64,000 nucleotides of DNA from Nitrosomonas nitrosa (lineage in GTDB: Bacteria; Pseudomonadota; Gammaproteobacteria; Burkholderiales; Nitrosomonadaceae): positions 62,001 through 126,000 of the forward strand of contig NZ_QAOO01000003.1 in the NCBI RefSeq assembly GCF_003051105.1, read 5' to 3'. Positions 9,517 to 19,979 of the stretch are shown in pieces (the first letter of the stretch is position 1; each line of letters starts with the position of its first letter). Position numbers and translations under genes: made by a program. Below the pieces are notes generated by a model that made no database searches, was not told the origin of the DNA, and saw nothing but the letters and a program-made list of their open reading frames with translations.

Positions 9517-11061
9517 CTATTGCTTCGCTTCCGTTTCTTTCGCAGGCTCGGTATGGCTGTCGGTTTCTGCAGCGACTTCAGCTGTAGGCTCAGTTAGCGG
9601 TGCCTGTTCGGCTTCAAGCTTGCGGCCAGAAGGGTTGGTAAACTGATCGTTCAGAGACTGGATATAATCATTGGCTTCATTCTTGACTTGTGCCAGTATC
9701 CGCTGATTGGCGCTGTTCCATCCCGCCGGTTTGTTGAGAAACATGGGGCGCAGGCCCGAGGTGCTTTTGATGAATGCCTGGGTGTATTGCTTGCAAGCAT
9801 TATGATCGTGACCAAATTCAGCCGGTAGCTTTTTGATGATGCTGTTTGCAACCTTGCTGCGGACTGTGAAGTGAATATATCCGATCACACCGGCGAGCAC
9901 AGCCAGGGTGACGAGTGAGCTCGTTTCGGTAGCAGCGATATTTTCGATGAATGTTTTTACCCAATTCCAACTATCTGTCATCGATAATGCGACAACGCTG
10001 AGAATCAATAACAAGCTGAATAAAATACCATCGATGAGGAAGACACGTTTTTTCCAAGTTTGCAGCATATTGGTCAGCTTATTGATCACCTGATTTTCTA
10101 TGGTCTCAGCTGTTTGTTCCAGCATACCTGCAATGCGGTAGGAGCGTTCCACTTCGATTTGCTGCATGCGCGCATTGATTTCTTCCATATCTTCTATACG
10201 TTTTTTTTCATAACGTTCTCTGATCTGCGGGTCTTCGATCGGCGTGGCTGCATCAGGATTATAGATTCGGTAGAATTTGCCTGCGAGCAGGCCTGCTTGG
10301 GAGAGGGAGCGTTGCCAAGCCGACACGACTTCTTCAGGGTTGTCTTCTTTGGCGGTAACATCCATCTGATTGAGAATGTAGAGGAATTTATTCGAGTCGG
10401 CGCGATTGATGGTGCCGGAGACTAAATATTCCAAGGTATCTTTCATCGCGCCCGGCTCCGGATGACGGGCATCAAAGAATACGAGAACCAAGTCGGACAA
10501 ATCGATGATATGTTGCGTCAAACGCAAGGTGGAATTGCGTTGGCTATCTGCATCAAAACCCGGAGAATCAATTAGAATTTTGCCACGTATTTTTTCCGAT
10601 GGGCATGTTTTGAGTTGGATGTAGGCATCGATGCGTTGGGGTCCGGTTTCCGATATTTCAGCGATGCTGCGGCTGATCTGGAAAAAGGGGAAACGGGGGT
10701 CGGCATCCAATGCGACGCCGGGTAATGTTTTGATTTCATCATGGCGGCTATAGCAGATAACCGTAAATTTGTCATCGACTGCCTGGTTGCCAGTCCGTTG
10801 CAAATGCAAATTCAAATAGGAATTGATAAAAGTCGATTTGCCGGCAGAGAATGTTCCCAGTACGGCAATCATTGGCCACCAGGTCACATAGGTTGCGTAC
10901 GATTCATTTTTGTCCAGCAAACCGATATCTTGCGCTACGTGATCCAATTTGCGGAAACTATGCACCGCTTTGGCCAACACGGGATTATCGGGGTGCTCTT
11001 CAGCAAGATGTGTTTCAAGACTTCTAAGACGCTTATTAATGTTTGTTGAGCTTTGTGGCAT
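9517..11061 (-). CDS. Bacterial dynamin-like GTPase
   Basis: This 514-residue protein has a GTPase domain with P-loop GTFSAGKST at residues 69-77, a G3 motif IDSPGFDADS and a G4-like LNQMDV. The middle is helical, including EKKRIEDMEEINARMQQIEVERSY. Two hydrophobic segments follow at about residues 345-365 and 385-402, which would anchor it to the membrane. The last 40 residues are Glu/Thr/Ala-rich. Bacterial dynamin-like proteins bend or fuse membranes; the specific role here is unknown. It is monocistronic, with its start preceded by a 273-base gap in which no gene was seen. Confidence 0.85.
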   Translation of the reverse strand: MPQSSTNINKRLRSLETHLAEEHPDNPVLAKAVHSFRKLDHVAQDIGLLDKNESYATYVTWWPMIAVLGTFSAGKSTFINSYLNLHLQRTGNQAVDDKFTVICYSRHDEIKTLPGVALDADPRFPFFQISRSIAEISETGPQRIDAYIQLKTCPSEKIRGKILIDSPGFDADSQRNSTLRLTQHIIDLSDLVLVFFDARHPEPGAMKDTLEYLVSGTINRADSNKFLYILNQMDVTAKEDNPEEVVSAWQRSLSQAGLLAGKFYRIYNPDAATPIEDPQIRERYEKKRIEDMEEINARMQQIEVERSYRIAGMLEQTAETIENQVINKLTNMLQTWKKRVFLIDGILFSLLLILSVVALSMTDSWNWVKTFIENIAATETSSLVTLAVLAGVIGYIHFTVRSKVANSIIKKLPAEFGHDHNACKQYTQAFIKSTSGLRPMFLNKPAGWNSANQRILAQVKNEANDYIQSLNDQFTNPSGRKLEAEQAPLTEPTAEVAAETDSHTEPAKETEAKQ

Positions 11062-11334
11062 AGCAGTCCTTTTTTGATTCGTTAAATAACAAAAAGTCTA
11101 ATCAGTTACTTTAGCGTGCAATCCTACTTCGGGCTTATTCTATTGTGTCTGTCATACCTTTACAATCCGATACCTAAGCAGGCTATCAAATTGTGTTCAA
11201 CGTAGAGTGAAAAATAGATTAAATGGTGAACGCTTTGGTAATTTGGCGCTCCGTGAACCTATTTTGAACACTGGCAGCAACCCAATCTGTTTTTCCGGCA
11301 GCTTGCTGGATAACGGCAATTCGAAGCAATCGCT

Positions 11335-12240
11335 TTATTTTACTTCAGCCAGCAGACGATCCAGCATCTGTTCTGCTTGATGCAGGTATCTACCTCCAAA
11401 CAAATTCAGATGGTTGAGAATATGATAGAGATTGTAGAGAGTTTTGCGCGTTCGATAGCCTGTATCGAGCGGATAGGCATTCTGATAGCTGGCGTAGAAG
11501 GATGACGGGAATCCCCCGAAAAGTTCGGTCATGGCAAGATCCGCCTCGCGATCCCCATAGTAAACGGCAGGATCGAATATGACAGGTTGTCCGGACGAAT
11601 CAAACGCATAATTTCCACCCCATAGGTCACCGTGTAAGAGCGACGCGCGGATTGGCGCATTCGTGAAGAATCCCTCCAGCCTGAGCAGGAGTTGTTCACC
11701 CCGCTTTTGCAGTTTGCCGGTGTGGCCGTTTGCGCTAGCAAGCTGGAGTTGATAACCCAAACGCTGCTGGCGCCAGAAATCGATCCAGTCGGATGAAACA
11801 TCGTTTTTTTGCAAGGTGGTGCCTATCGTATTATCTCGAGTCCATCCATAATGAGAGGAGAAAGTGCGATGCATATTGGCAAGACCCAACCCTAACGCTT
11901 CTCCGCATGATTTGCCAGGACCTGTCAGATCCAGATACTCCATTACCAACCAGGCACTGCCATCAGCCTGCCCCCAGCACTGCGGCTCAGGAGCGCGCAA
12001 TGTGCCGGTGTTTTTTATTTCTATCAGACCGGCTGCTTCTGCCTCAAACATGGGCAGATAGTGCGCTTTGTTGAGCTTGACGAAATAGTGCTGGCCGTTT
12101 CCCTGTATATGGTAGGTTGCGTTGATACAACCACCGCCCGTGGACGTGATCTTCTCCAGAGAAAAATGCGTTTTTAAGGAAGAGGCAATTTGCGCTTGGA
12201 TAGCGGGCCAGGGTGGTTGCGTGAAAAGGGGAGATGGCAT
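11335..12240 (-). CDS. Fructosamine/ketosamine-3-kinase family protein
   Basis: This 301-residue protein has the aminoglycoside-phosphotransferase-like fold. Signatures seen are STGGGCINATYHI near residue 33, WLVMEYLDL, the catalytic SLLHGDLWGGNYAF near residue 200, and the metal site VIFDPAVYYGDREADLAM. Family members phosphorylate sugar adducts on protein amines and so promote deglycation. Length matches the family. It begins five bases after the argH stop on the same strand, so it is probably co-transcribed with argH. Confidence 0.9.
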   Translation of the reverse strand: MPSPLFTQPPWPAIQAQIASSLKTHFSLEKITSTGGGCINATYHIQGNGQHYFVKLNKAHYLPMFEAEAAGLIEIKNTGTLRAPEPQCWGQADGSAWLVMEYLDLTGPGKSCGEALGLGLANMHRTFSSHYGWTRDNTIGTTLQKNDVSSDWIDFWRQQRLGYQLQLASANGHTGKLQKRGEQLLLRLEGFFTNAPIRASLLHGDLWGGNYAFDSSGQPVIFDPAVYYGDREADLAMTELFGGFPSSFYASYQNAYPLDTGYRTRKTLYNLYHILNHLNLFGGRYLHQAEQMLDRLLAEVK

Positions 12241-12245
12241 CGTTA

Positions 12246-13643
12246 TCAGGTCGTCGATGAATCAAGCAACGCTTGTCTGGCGTGTGAAATTGCTTTACGC
12301 ACTTGCTCTGGGGCGGTGCCGCCTGGATGATTGCGGCTTTTCATCGATCCTTCCAGTGAGAGCACTGAATAAATATCTTCCTCGATGACGGGTGAAAATT
12401 TTTTTAGTTCTTCCAGGGTAAGTTCACTCAAATCACGGTGTTTGGTTTCTGCAAATCGTACGGTCTGTGCGACGATTTCATGCGCATCGCGAAAAGGGAT
12501 GCCCTTTTTGACCAAATAATCCGCCAGGTCGGTAGCGGTAGCATAGCCTTTCATGGCTGCCTGACGCAGGGTATCTTGATTGACGGTGATCCCTGCCAGC
12601 ATCTCGGTATAGACGCGCAGGGTGTCGGTCAACGTATCGACGGCATCGAATAGGGGCTCTTTATCTTCCTGATTATCCTTGTTATAGGCCAGAGGCTGAG
12701 ATTTCATGAGGGTCAGCAAAGCGACCAGATGGCCATTGACGCGCCCGGTTTTTCCTCGAACCAGTTCGGGAACATCCGGATTTTTCTTTTGCGGCATGAT
12801 GGATGAGCCTGTGCAGAAACGGTCTGCAAGTTGAATGAAACTGAACGCTGGGCTCATCCATATAATCAATTCTTCGGAAAAGCGGGATAAATGCGTCATG
12901 ATCAGGGCTGCGCAGGCACAAAACTCTATTGCAAAATCACGATCCGATACGGCATCGAGCGAGTTGCGGCAGATACCGTCAAAACCGAGTAGTTGTGCCA
13001 CCATGTCACGATCGATGGGGTAGCTGGTCCCCGCGAGAGCTGCCGCCCCCAAGGGTAATCGATTGACGCGTTTGCGGCAATCGAACAATCTTTCGGTATC
13101 CCGTTGTAACATTTCGTGATAAGCCAGCAGATGGTGACCAAATGACACCGGTTGAGCGACTTGCAGATGCGTAAAACCGGGCATGACCGTTTCACTGTGC
13201 CGTTCGGCGATATCGAGCAGGACCTGCTGCATCGATTTGATCAAACTAATGATTTCGTCGATCGAAGCGCGTAGATAGAGCCGTATATCGGTTGCTACTT
13301 GATCATTGCGCGAGCGGGCGGTATGCAATCTTTTTCCGGCATCGCCAATGAGCGCAGTGAGGCGTTTTTCGATATTGAGATGGACATCTTCCAGCTCGAT
13401 TTGCCAATCAAAATTGTTGTTGCGAATTTCCTCGCGTATTTGGCCGAGACCTTGCTCAATCGCGCTGAAATCAGCCTGGCTGATGATTCCGGTGGATGCA
13501 AGCATACGGGCGTGGGCAAGCGATCCTTGAATATCATATTCAGCGAGTCTGTTATCGAAACTGACGGAAGCGGTATAGCGCTGTACCAATTGTGAAACAG
13601 GCTCATTGAATCGGCCTGACCAGGTTTTTGAATTGTTTTCCAC
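12246..13643 (-). CDS. argH: Argininosuccinate lyase
   Basis: This 465-residue enzyme splits argininosuccinate to arginine and fumarate, the last step of arginine synthesis. It opens with [21 protein letters not shown], typical of ArgH. The superfamily signature [19 protein letters not shown], carrying the catalytic serine, is near residue 280. [18 protein letters not shown] and [21 protein letters not shown] are also conserved. Length is standard. The ketosamine kinase follows by five bases. Upstream is a 432-base gap. Confidence 0.96.
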   Translation of the reverse strand: MENNSKTWSGRFNEPVSQLVQRYTASVSFDNRLAEYDIQGSLAHARMLASTGIISQADFSAIEQGLGQIREEIRNNNFDWQIELEDVHLNIEKRLTALIGDAGKRLHTARSRNDQVATDIRLYLRASIDEIISLIKSMQQVLLDIAERHSETVMPGFTHLQVAQPVSFGHHLLAYHEMLQRDTERLFDCRKRVNRLPLGAAALAGTSYPIDRDMVAQLLGFDGICRNSLDAVSDRDFAIEFCACAALIMTHLSRFSEELIIWMSPAFSFIQLADRFCTGSSIMPQKKNPDVPELVRGKTGRVNGHLVALLTLMKSQPLAYNKDNQEDKEPLFDAVDTLTDTLRVYTEMLAGITVNQDTLRQAAMKGYATATDLADYLVKKGIPFRDAHEIVAQTVRFAETKHRDLSELTLEELKKFSPVIEEDIYSVLSLEGSMKSRNHPGGTAPEQVRKAISHARQALLDSSTT

Positions 13644-13719
13644 GATGATCGTTTTCTTCCTTTGCGTGTGTTTAGCAAGTATTTTTGATATAAACGCATC
13701 TCACCTCAAAATTAGGTTT

Positions 13720-13795
13720 TATCATCCCTCTTTACGCCTTCTTCAACGGGAGTAAGTATCGATGCCAAATATTGAGGTACGATGAGTATAGTTTA
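13720..13795. repeat. Degenerate dispersed intergenic repeat, copy 2
   Basis: This segment matches 2581-2656 in the same orientation at 55 of 70 aligned positions, sharing TATCATCCCTC, ACGGGAG and TTGAGGT blocks. The hairpin of copy 1 is disrupted here (CCTTCTTCAACGGGAGTAAG), so this copy looks older. It lies in the 432-base gap between argH and the divergent membrane protein. Apart from it and the promoter at 13969 no gene is seen in the gap. Confidence 0.5.
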
Positions 13796-13968
13796 ACAGG
13801 CTGTTGGGAAAGTATCTGTATGGCGATGGCATTGGTATTATTGAATAGGTATGTATTGCGTATTGCGCCATTTATCAATGCTTGCAAAGTCATACCTATG
13901 CTTATGGCAAGGCCATGAGAATGACGGCTTGCTGAGCTAATTATTAATTCAAAAACAAAGTTATAACA

Positions 13969-13997
13969 TTGTTTTTCCAGCGGATACAAAATATTAT
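13969..13997 (+). promoter_or_regulatory. Candidate sigma-70 promoter
   Basis: TTGTTT at 13969-13974 is followed after exactly 17 bases by TATTAT at 13992-13997. It lies 79 bases before the start codon at 14076, in a region with no other reading frame. The fit to consensus is good at both hexamers. It is a prediction only. Confidence 0.45.
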
Positions 13998-14075
13998 GAA
14001 CTTTTCTTTTCCTTCAATCCGGAATAGTGGATAATTAGAGGCTTTCATTCCTGTCACATCAACAAGGAGCTATTC

Positions 14076-14744
14076 ATGACAGATCAGTACAAGCAAAACG
14101 AAGGTGATCAAAGCGAAAAAAGTAAAGTGGAGTGGGCAAAACCCGCTTCGTTGCTCAATGTTTTGAGTAGTAAATTCGAATCTATCGCCAAACTCCAGCA
14201 CATGCAATTACCTTCATGGTCTCTTCTGGTTTTTTTGGGGATCATTTTATTGGTATTTGCCTGGAAACATATTGCAGTCAGTCAAGCTGAATCGCGTCTA
14301 GAGAAAGAGCGCACTGAAATGACGCAGAACCTAGAAACCGAACGCTCGATTATCATAAGAAAAGCGCGTGAGTATGCCGACAGTCAGTATAACAAAGAGG
14401 AAGAGCGTTTTGGATTGGTATTGTCTTGGGCCGTTCGTGGGGAATTGATTCGTAATAACCTGGATCAAGTTAGCCAGTATTTGAACGAGTTAGTCAAAAT
14501 GAGAGATACCGAACGCGTCGTTCTGATCAGCGATGAGGGTAAATTACTGGTATCGACAGATAAAAGATTGGAAGAAGCGGAAGGAACTGATCTCTATCCG
14601 GCAAGTGTACTCGACCAACGTAAAGTAACGATCATGTCGGATGTGAACGGTAAGAAGTTGCTGGTTGTTCCCGTAATGGGGCTAAACAGCCGTTTGGCTA
14701 CCGTTGTGGTGAGTTATAAACAAGCGGCGCTTTCTGGTAGCTGA
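14076..14744 (+). CDS. Single-pass membrane protein with coiled coil and extracytoplasmic sensor-like domain
   Basis: This 222-residue protein has a strong ribosome site (AAGGAGCT). Residues 1-45 are hydrophilic, a membrane helix spans about 46-64 (WSLLVFLGIILLVFAW), and a charged coiled-coil-like stretch follows to about residue 115. The C-terminal part contains RVVLISDEGKLLVSTDKRL and a second beta-rich segment, resembling a small CACHE- or PAS-like sensor. No kinase, cyclase or methyl-accepting output domain is present. I do not recognise the family. It stands alone and ends in a clear terminator. Confidence 0.7.
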   Translation: MTDQYKQNEGDQSEKSKVEWAKPASLLNVLSSKFESIAKLQHMQLPSWSLLVFLGIILLVFAWKHIAVSQAESRLEKERTEMTQNLETERSIIIRKAREYADSQYNKEEERFGLVLSWAVRGELIRNNLDQVSQYLNELVKMRDTERVVLISDEGKLLVSTDKRLEEAEGTDLYPASVLDQRKVTIMSDVNGKKLLVVPVMGLNSRLATVVVSYKQAALSGS

Positions 14745-14767
14745 TAATTCTTGCTTCAATCATCTCC

Positions 14768-14796
14768 AACCCCAGTGGTGTTACTGGGGTTTTTTA
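14768..14796 (+). terminator. Rho-independent terminator
   Basis: AACCCCAGT pairs with ACTGGGGTT across the six-base loop GGTGTT, followed by a run of T. It lies 24 bases after the stop at 14744 and just before the murA stop on the other strand. The stem is perfect over nine pairs. Confidence 0.9.
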
Positions 14797-14799
14797 TTG

Positions 14800-16065
<1,266 letters not shown>

Positions 16066-16172
16066 TTATTTTCGAATAATCGGTAATTAACATTCAAGCA
16101 TTGAAAAGATCGAGTGCTTGGGTGAAGATCATTTACTGAAGTTATATTATCTTAATATTTTAAGGAGACGGA

Positions 16173-16568
16173 ATGAATAAACAAATTATCCAGACATCCG
16201 ATGCGCCGCAAGCTATCGGGACATATTCGCAAGCAGTTCGCATCAAAGGGGGGGAGACGGTCTACCTTTCGGGGCAAATTGGGTTGGACCCAGTGACGAT
16301 GCAGATGGTAGAGGGTTTTGAGGCGCAGACCGAACGGGTTATACAGAACATGAAGGCTGTAGCGATTGCGAGTGGTGGCAGTCTGGATGATATCGTCAAG
16401 CTCAATGTTTACTTAATTGATCTGACAAATTTTTCCAAAGTTAACGACATCATGGCTAGATATTTCAGCCAGCCTTATCCCGCGCGCGCAGCAATTGGTG
16501 TGGCTGCACTTCCCCGCGGTGCGCTGGTTGAGATGGAGGCGGTATTGGTTTTACCCGATAAAGCGTGA
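16173..16568 (+). CDS. ridA: RidA family imine/enamine deaminase
   Basis: This 131-residue protein hydrolyses reactive 2-aminoacrylate-type enamines and imines released by PLP enzymes. Seen are [12 protein letters not shown] at the N-terminus, [11 protein letters not shown], and the active-site region [20 protein letters not shown] with the conserved arginine near residue 106. The ribosome site AAGGAGACGG is strong. It is 53 bases upstream of recG on the same strand and may share its transcript. Confidence 0.93.
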   Translation: MNKQIIQTSDAPQAIGTYSQAVRIKGGETVYLSGQIGLDPVTMQMVEGFEAQTERVIQNMKAVAIASGGSLDDIVKLNVYLIDLTNFSKVNDIMARYFSQPYPARAAIGVAALPRGALVEMEAVLVLPDKA

Positions 16569-16621
16569 CCGGACGCGCCTTCAGGGTGGAAGAATAATAA
16601 AAAATCATTCAAACAGTTCAT

Positions 16622-18688
16622 TTGAATACCTCTCTGCGCAATCCATTGTCTTGCATCGATCAGCCATTTCGGCAAAAGCTTGCCAAGCTGGGTATACGCA
16701 GTGAATTAGATCTCATTTTGCATTTACCCCTTCGATACGAAGATGAAACCAAGCTTTATTCCATCCGGGGCGCCCCGGAAAGTAAAGCGGTTTTAGTCGA
16801 AGGGGTGATTATTCATTGTGAGATCATCACGCGGCCACGACGACAATTGATTTGTCGGATCGAGGACGCAACAGGTGTGCTTTCGCTTCGTTTTCTTCAT
16901 TTTTATCCCAATCAAGTGAAAAGCTATACGATAGGGACCCGATTAAGGGTGTTTGGCGAAGTGCGCTCGAGCTTTTTTGGTATGGAAATGATTCATCCAA
17001 GGTGCCGGATTGTTCATGAGGGTGCATCGCTCGCCGATGCCCTGACGCCTGTTTATCCAACCACTTCGGGTATTACGCAAAGAAATCTCACGAAACTGAT
17101 TCAACAAGTGCTGCAAAGCGATCGGGGTGCCGATTACTTGGCAGAGATACTGCCAGAAGCGGTGCTTGCCAAATATCGTTTGCCTGGATTCAAAGAGAGT
17201 ATCAACTTCCTGCACCACCCACCTTCTGAAACAGCTTTGGCGCAATTGGAATCGCGCACTCATCCTGCATGGCAGCGAATAAAATTCGATGAATTGCTCG
17301 CCCAGCAACTCTCTCTGCGCATGCACTATCGCCAGCGGCGTAACTATCAGGCGCCCGCTTTGTATCAAAAAGGCTATTTGACTAAGATGCTACGAAACGC
17401 ACTGTCTTTTGCTTTGACGAGCGCACAGGAAAAGGTGCTGGTTGAGATAAGCCGGGATCTCTCGACGGCGCACCCCATGCAGCGTTTATTGCAAGGTGAT
17501 GTCGGCAGCGGTAAAACGATCGTGGCGGCGCTTGCAGCTTTGCAGGCTATTGAAAATGGTTACCAGGTCGCCATCATGGCGCCCACAGAAATTTTAGCTG
17601 AACAACATTATCAAAAATTTCTGACCTGGCTGGTGCCACTTGGCGTCAAAGTGGCGTGGTTATCCGGGAGCCAAAGAAAAAAAGAACGTGAGCGCGAATT
17701 GACAGAGATCGCCGGAGGCTATGCCATGTTGGCTGTCGGTACGCATGCTTTGTTTCAGGAACAAGTTCAATTTCATCGTTTGGGGTTGGTGATTGTCGAT
17801 GAGCAGCACCGATTTGGCGTGCATCAGCGACTGGCGTTGCGCTACAAGGGGACGGATACAAATTGGATTCCCCATCAATTGATGATGAGTGCGACCCCCA
17901 TTCCACGCACACTTTCAATGAGCTATTACGCTGATTTGGATGTGTCTGTCATCGATCAATTGCCTCCCGGAAGATTGCCTGCCATGACCAAGCTGATCGA
18001 TGAAAGTCGGCGTGACGAGGTGATTACGCGTGTCAGGGAGGCGTGTCATGCAGGGAAGCAGGCGTACTGGGTTTGCCCGCTGATCGAGGAGTCTGAAGTG
18101 TTACAACTCAAAACTGCTGTGGAGACTTATGAACAGCTAGGCCGAATATTTCCTGATCTCAAAATTGGCCTCGTGCACGGGCAGCTCAAGGTCAAAGACA
18201 AATCGGCTGTGATGACCGCATTCAGTCTAGGAGAAATTCAATTACTGGTGGCGACCACTGTGATCGAGGTGGGTGTGGATGTGCCTAATGCCTCGCTTAT
18301 GGTCATCGAACACGCTGAACGCATGGGGCTATCGCAACTCCATCAACTGCGCGGCCGCATTGGCCGAGGGAATGATGAGGGGGTGTGCGTGTTACTTTAC
18401 CAAAAGCCGTTATCTCAGATTGCACGCGAACGGCTGCGTATCATTTTCGAGCATAATGATGGATTTGAAATTGCACGGCAGGATCTTAACCTACGTGGTC
18501 CAGGGGAATTCCTGGGAACTCGCCAAAGTGGCGTTCCGCTGTTGAGATTTGCGGATCTGCAGTGTGATATGGATTTGCTGGAGGCGGCTCGTGAGACTGC
18601 GGATTATATGTTGAACCATTTCCCTGAGAATGCTCAATGCCACCTCCAGCGCTGGTTGGGAGACAGGAAAGATTATCTGCGGGTATGA
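16622..18688 (+). CDS. recG: ATP-dependent DNA helicase RecG
   Basis: This 688-residue protein remodels stalled replication forks and Holliday junctions. The N-terminal wedge includes KLAKLGIRSELDLILHLPLRYED. The helicase core has Walker A GDVGSGKTIVAAL, DEQH box IVDEQHRFGVHQR, MMSATPIPRTL, and motif VI HQLRGRIGRGNDEG. The C-terminus has the usual LRGPGEFLGTRQSG. The only start giving full family length is TTG at 16622, and no clear Shine-Dalgarno precedes it, so the exact start is less certain than the product. Confidence 0.95.
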   Translation: MNTSLRNPLSCIDQPFRQKLAKLGIRSELDLILHLPLRYEDETKLYSIRGAPESKAVLVEGVIIHCEIITRPRRQLICRIEDATGVLSLRFLHFYPNQVKSYTIGTRLRVFGEVRSSFFGMEMIHPRCRIVHEGASLADALTPVYPTTSGITQRNLTKLIQQVLQSDRGADYLAEILPEAVLAKYRLPGFKESINFLHHPPSETALAQLESRTHPAWQRIKFDELLAQQLSLRMHYRQRRNYQAPALYQKGYLTKMLRNALSFALTSAQEKVLVEISRDLSTAHPMQRLLQGDVGSGKTIVAALAALQAIENGYQVAIMAPTEILAEQHYQKFLTWLVPLGVKVAWLSGSQRKKERERELTEIAGGYAMLAVGTHALFQEQVQFHRLGLVIVDEQHRFGVHQRLALRYKGTDTNWIPHQLMMSATPIPRTLSMSYYADLDVSVIDQLPPGRLPAMTKLIDESRRDEVITRVREACHAGKQAYWVCPLIEESEVLQLKTAVETYEQLGRIFPDLKIGLVHGQLKVKDKSAVMTAFSLGEIQLLVATTVIEVGVDVPNASLMVIEHAERMGLSQLHQLRGRIGRGNDEGVCVLLYQKPLSQIARERLRIIFEHNDGFEIARQDLNLRGPGEFLGTRQSGVPLLRFADLQCDMDLLEAARETADYMLNHFPENAQCHLQRWLGDRKDYLRV

Positions 18689-18796
18689 TTCATGCATAAA
18701 ATACCTCGAATAAACTCTCAAATAGATAGAAATAGAAGCTGATAACCTACCCGTTTTTCGGCGACAACAAGATAATTTTTTTGTTCACTTTATGTG

Positions 18797-18825
18797 TTGC
18801 CATTCTGGGGAAATATGCGTAGAAT
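18797..18825 (+). promoter_or_regulatory. Candidate sigma-70 promoter for the 38-residue membrane protein
   Basis: TTGCCA at 18797-18802 and TAGAAT at 18820-18825 are separated by exactly 17 bases. It lies 75 bases before the start codon at 18901. No other gene starts nearby, so it can only serve this small gene. Confidence 0.5.
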
Positions 18826-18900
18826 CTTTCTCAACCCTACCAAGTTTATGGGTTTCTAAGGACTAGACAAAGAAATAAACTTTCAAAAGGAGATAAAGAT

Positions 18901-19017
18901 ATGGATGAAAATAGATGGGATGATGGCAAGCTATTCAAACTCGTTGCTGCAACCACCATTGGCCTTATCGTTGTAGGTATAGTGGTATTTTATTCAGGAA
19001 TTGGCGGCGCTTACTAA
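18901..19017 (+). CDS. 38-residue single-pass membrane protein
   Basis: A short frame begins at ATG 18901, seven bases after the near-ideal ribosome site AAAAGGAGAT. It encodes a hydrophilic start (MDENRWDDGKLFK), one membrane helix (about residues 14-31) and the end YSGIGGAY. It has its own candidate promoter and is followed by a large hairpin, so it looks like a complete small transcription unit. The helix and its Gly-rich end resemble the photosystem II subunit PsbJ in pattern (LVxTxxG...GIxxFYxxxxGLG). That likeness may be chance and no photosynthesis is implied. No function is assigned. Confidence 0.7.
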   Translation: MDENRWDDGKLFKLVAATTIGLIVVGIVVFYSGIGGAY

Positions 19018-19051
19018 TTAGCCGTAATTAGAAAATACCAATTTTTCTGAG

Positions 19052-19102
19052 TAGCCACCCCTTAGCATCAATGCTAAGAATGGATATGTCAAGGGGTGGC
19101 TA
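19052..19102 (+). terminator. Large perfect-stem hairpin after the small membrane gene
   Basis: TAGCCACCCCTT at 19052-19063 pairs perfectly over 12 bases with AAGGGGTGGCTA at 19091-19102. The loop holds a second small stem, TAGCAT/ATGCTA. It begins 34 bases after the stop at 19017. An AT-rich stretch but no long T-run follows, so it could end or protect the transcript. Confidence 0.6.
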
Positions 19103-19405
19103 ATATATAAAAATCTCTTCATAACTGGCTAGTGTCCTATAGCATTACGCTAGAAAGACCTGCTATGAAGTAATTCATTATCTTATATAGATGATGAGAT
19201 TTTCTAGGCAAGGTTTAGGAAATTTTTAAAGCATCAAAAAAAGCCGGGTAGTTAGGGTGTTTAATCCTTTTTAGTCCAATAGATTTTCTATCTCGCACCT
19301 GCTTGCTCCTGATTCATGTTGGCATTCACAACCACGATTTAGATCCAATCCCGAAAATTGCGCGATCGATAGCCCATGAAGTGCGCCCGCCCTTCTGTTG
19401 CTTGA
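19103..19405. other. 303-base stretch without a recognised gene
   Basis: AT-rich sequence between the hairpin of the small membrane gene and the hicA stop. I see no reading frame with a ribosome site, no tRNA-like fold and no clear repeat. Confidence 0.5.
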
Positions 19406-19633
19406 CTATGACTCGAATTCGCTCCTGGGGACGCCGGACTGACGGATGATCGATTGAAGCGTACCAAGACGGCGTTCATTGTGGTTTGGAACTGGCACAG
19501 TGATCGTTGTCTCCGATAATTTTTTCTGCATGATGATGTGGCTGCCTCGCCGATGTGCCTCCAGAAAACCGTGACGTGCAAGAATAGCGCAGGCTTGCTT
19601 TCCAGAAAGGATGCGTAGCTTACCCAATGGCAA
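19406..19633 (-). CDS. hicA: HicA-type mRNA interferase toxin
   Basis: About 75 residues with the double-stranded-RNA-binding-like HicA/YcfA fold. LSGKQACAILARHGFLEAH is followed by RRGSHIIMQKK, which carries the histidine used in catalysis, and VPVPNHNE. The toxin cleaves mRNA when free of antitoxin. It overlaps the 3' end of hicB by 14 bases. The start is a TTG (19633, or a second TTG at 19627), so translation probably depends on coupling to hicB. Antitoxin precedes toxin, the order seen in many YcfA/HicB pairs. Confidence 0.88.
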   Translation of the reverse strand: MPLGKLRILSGKQACAILARHGFLEAHRRGSHIIMQKKLSETTITVPVPNHNERRLGTLQSIIRQSGVPRSEFES

Positions 19634-19844
19634 TCTCTACTTGGGTTATATAGACTTCCTCGTGTAATCGCGCCTGAATCTCTTCTTGGGATGCCGTTTC
19701 AAAAAAAAGCTCCAACGCTTCTTTAAGGTTATCACGGGCATCAGTGATTGTTTCTCCTTGACTGGCTATATCCAGTTCTGGGCAGAACGACACATATCCA
19801 GACCCTTCACGTTCAATTATGGCTGTAAGCTGTCTTCGCATCAT
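19620..19844 (-). CDS. hicB: HicB-type antitoxin
   Basis: This 74-residue protein is the partial RNase H-like HicB domain. It shows the pattern GYVSFCPELDIASQGETI, followed by TDARDNLKEALELFFE. It neutralises HicA by direct binding. No separate DNA-binding domain (ribbon-helix-helix or HTH) is visible at the C-terminus, so autoregulation may be weak or absent. Two adjacent ATG codons start it, with CAGG just upstream. Confidence 0.88.
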   Translation of the reverse strand: MMRRQLTAIIEREGSGYVSFCPELDIASQGETITDARDNLKEALELFFETASQEEIQARLHEEVYITQVEIAIG

Positions 19845-19979
19845 CCTGGTACCTGTTTGTTGAAATAATCAATGAAAGGGGAAAATAAGGAACAGATATT
19901 TCGATTTTACTATAGCCGTTCGCTCGCTTTTAACTTTAATCGTCATAGCGGCATAGAATTAAAAAATACTGTACAGAAA

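Noticed and set aside
11223-11330. Minus-strand frame reading RIAVIQQAAGKTDWVAASVQ
   Set aside because: It looks protein-like but is only about 36 codons from a TTG, with no ribosome site and no known family.
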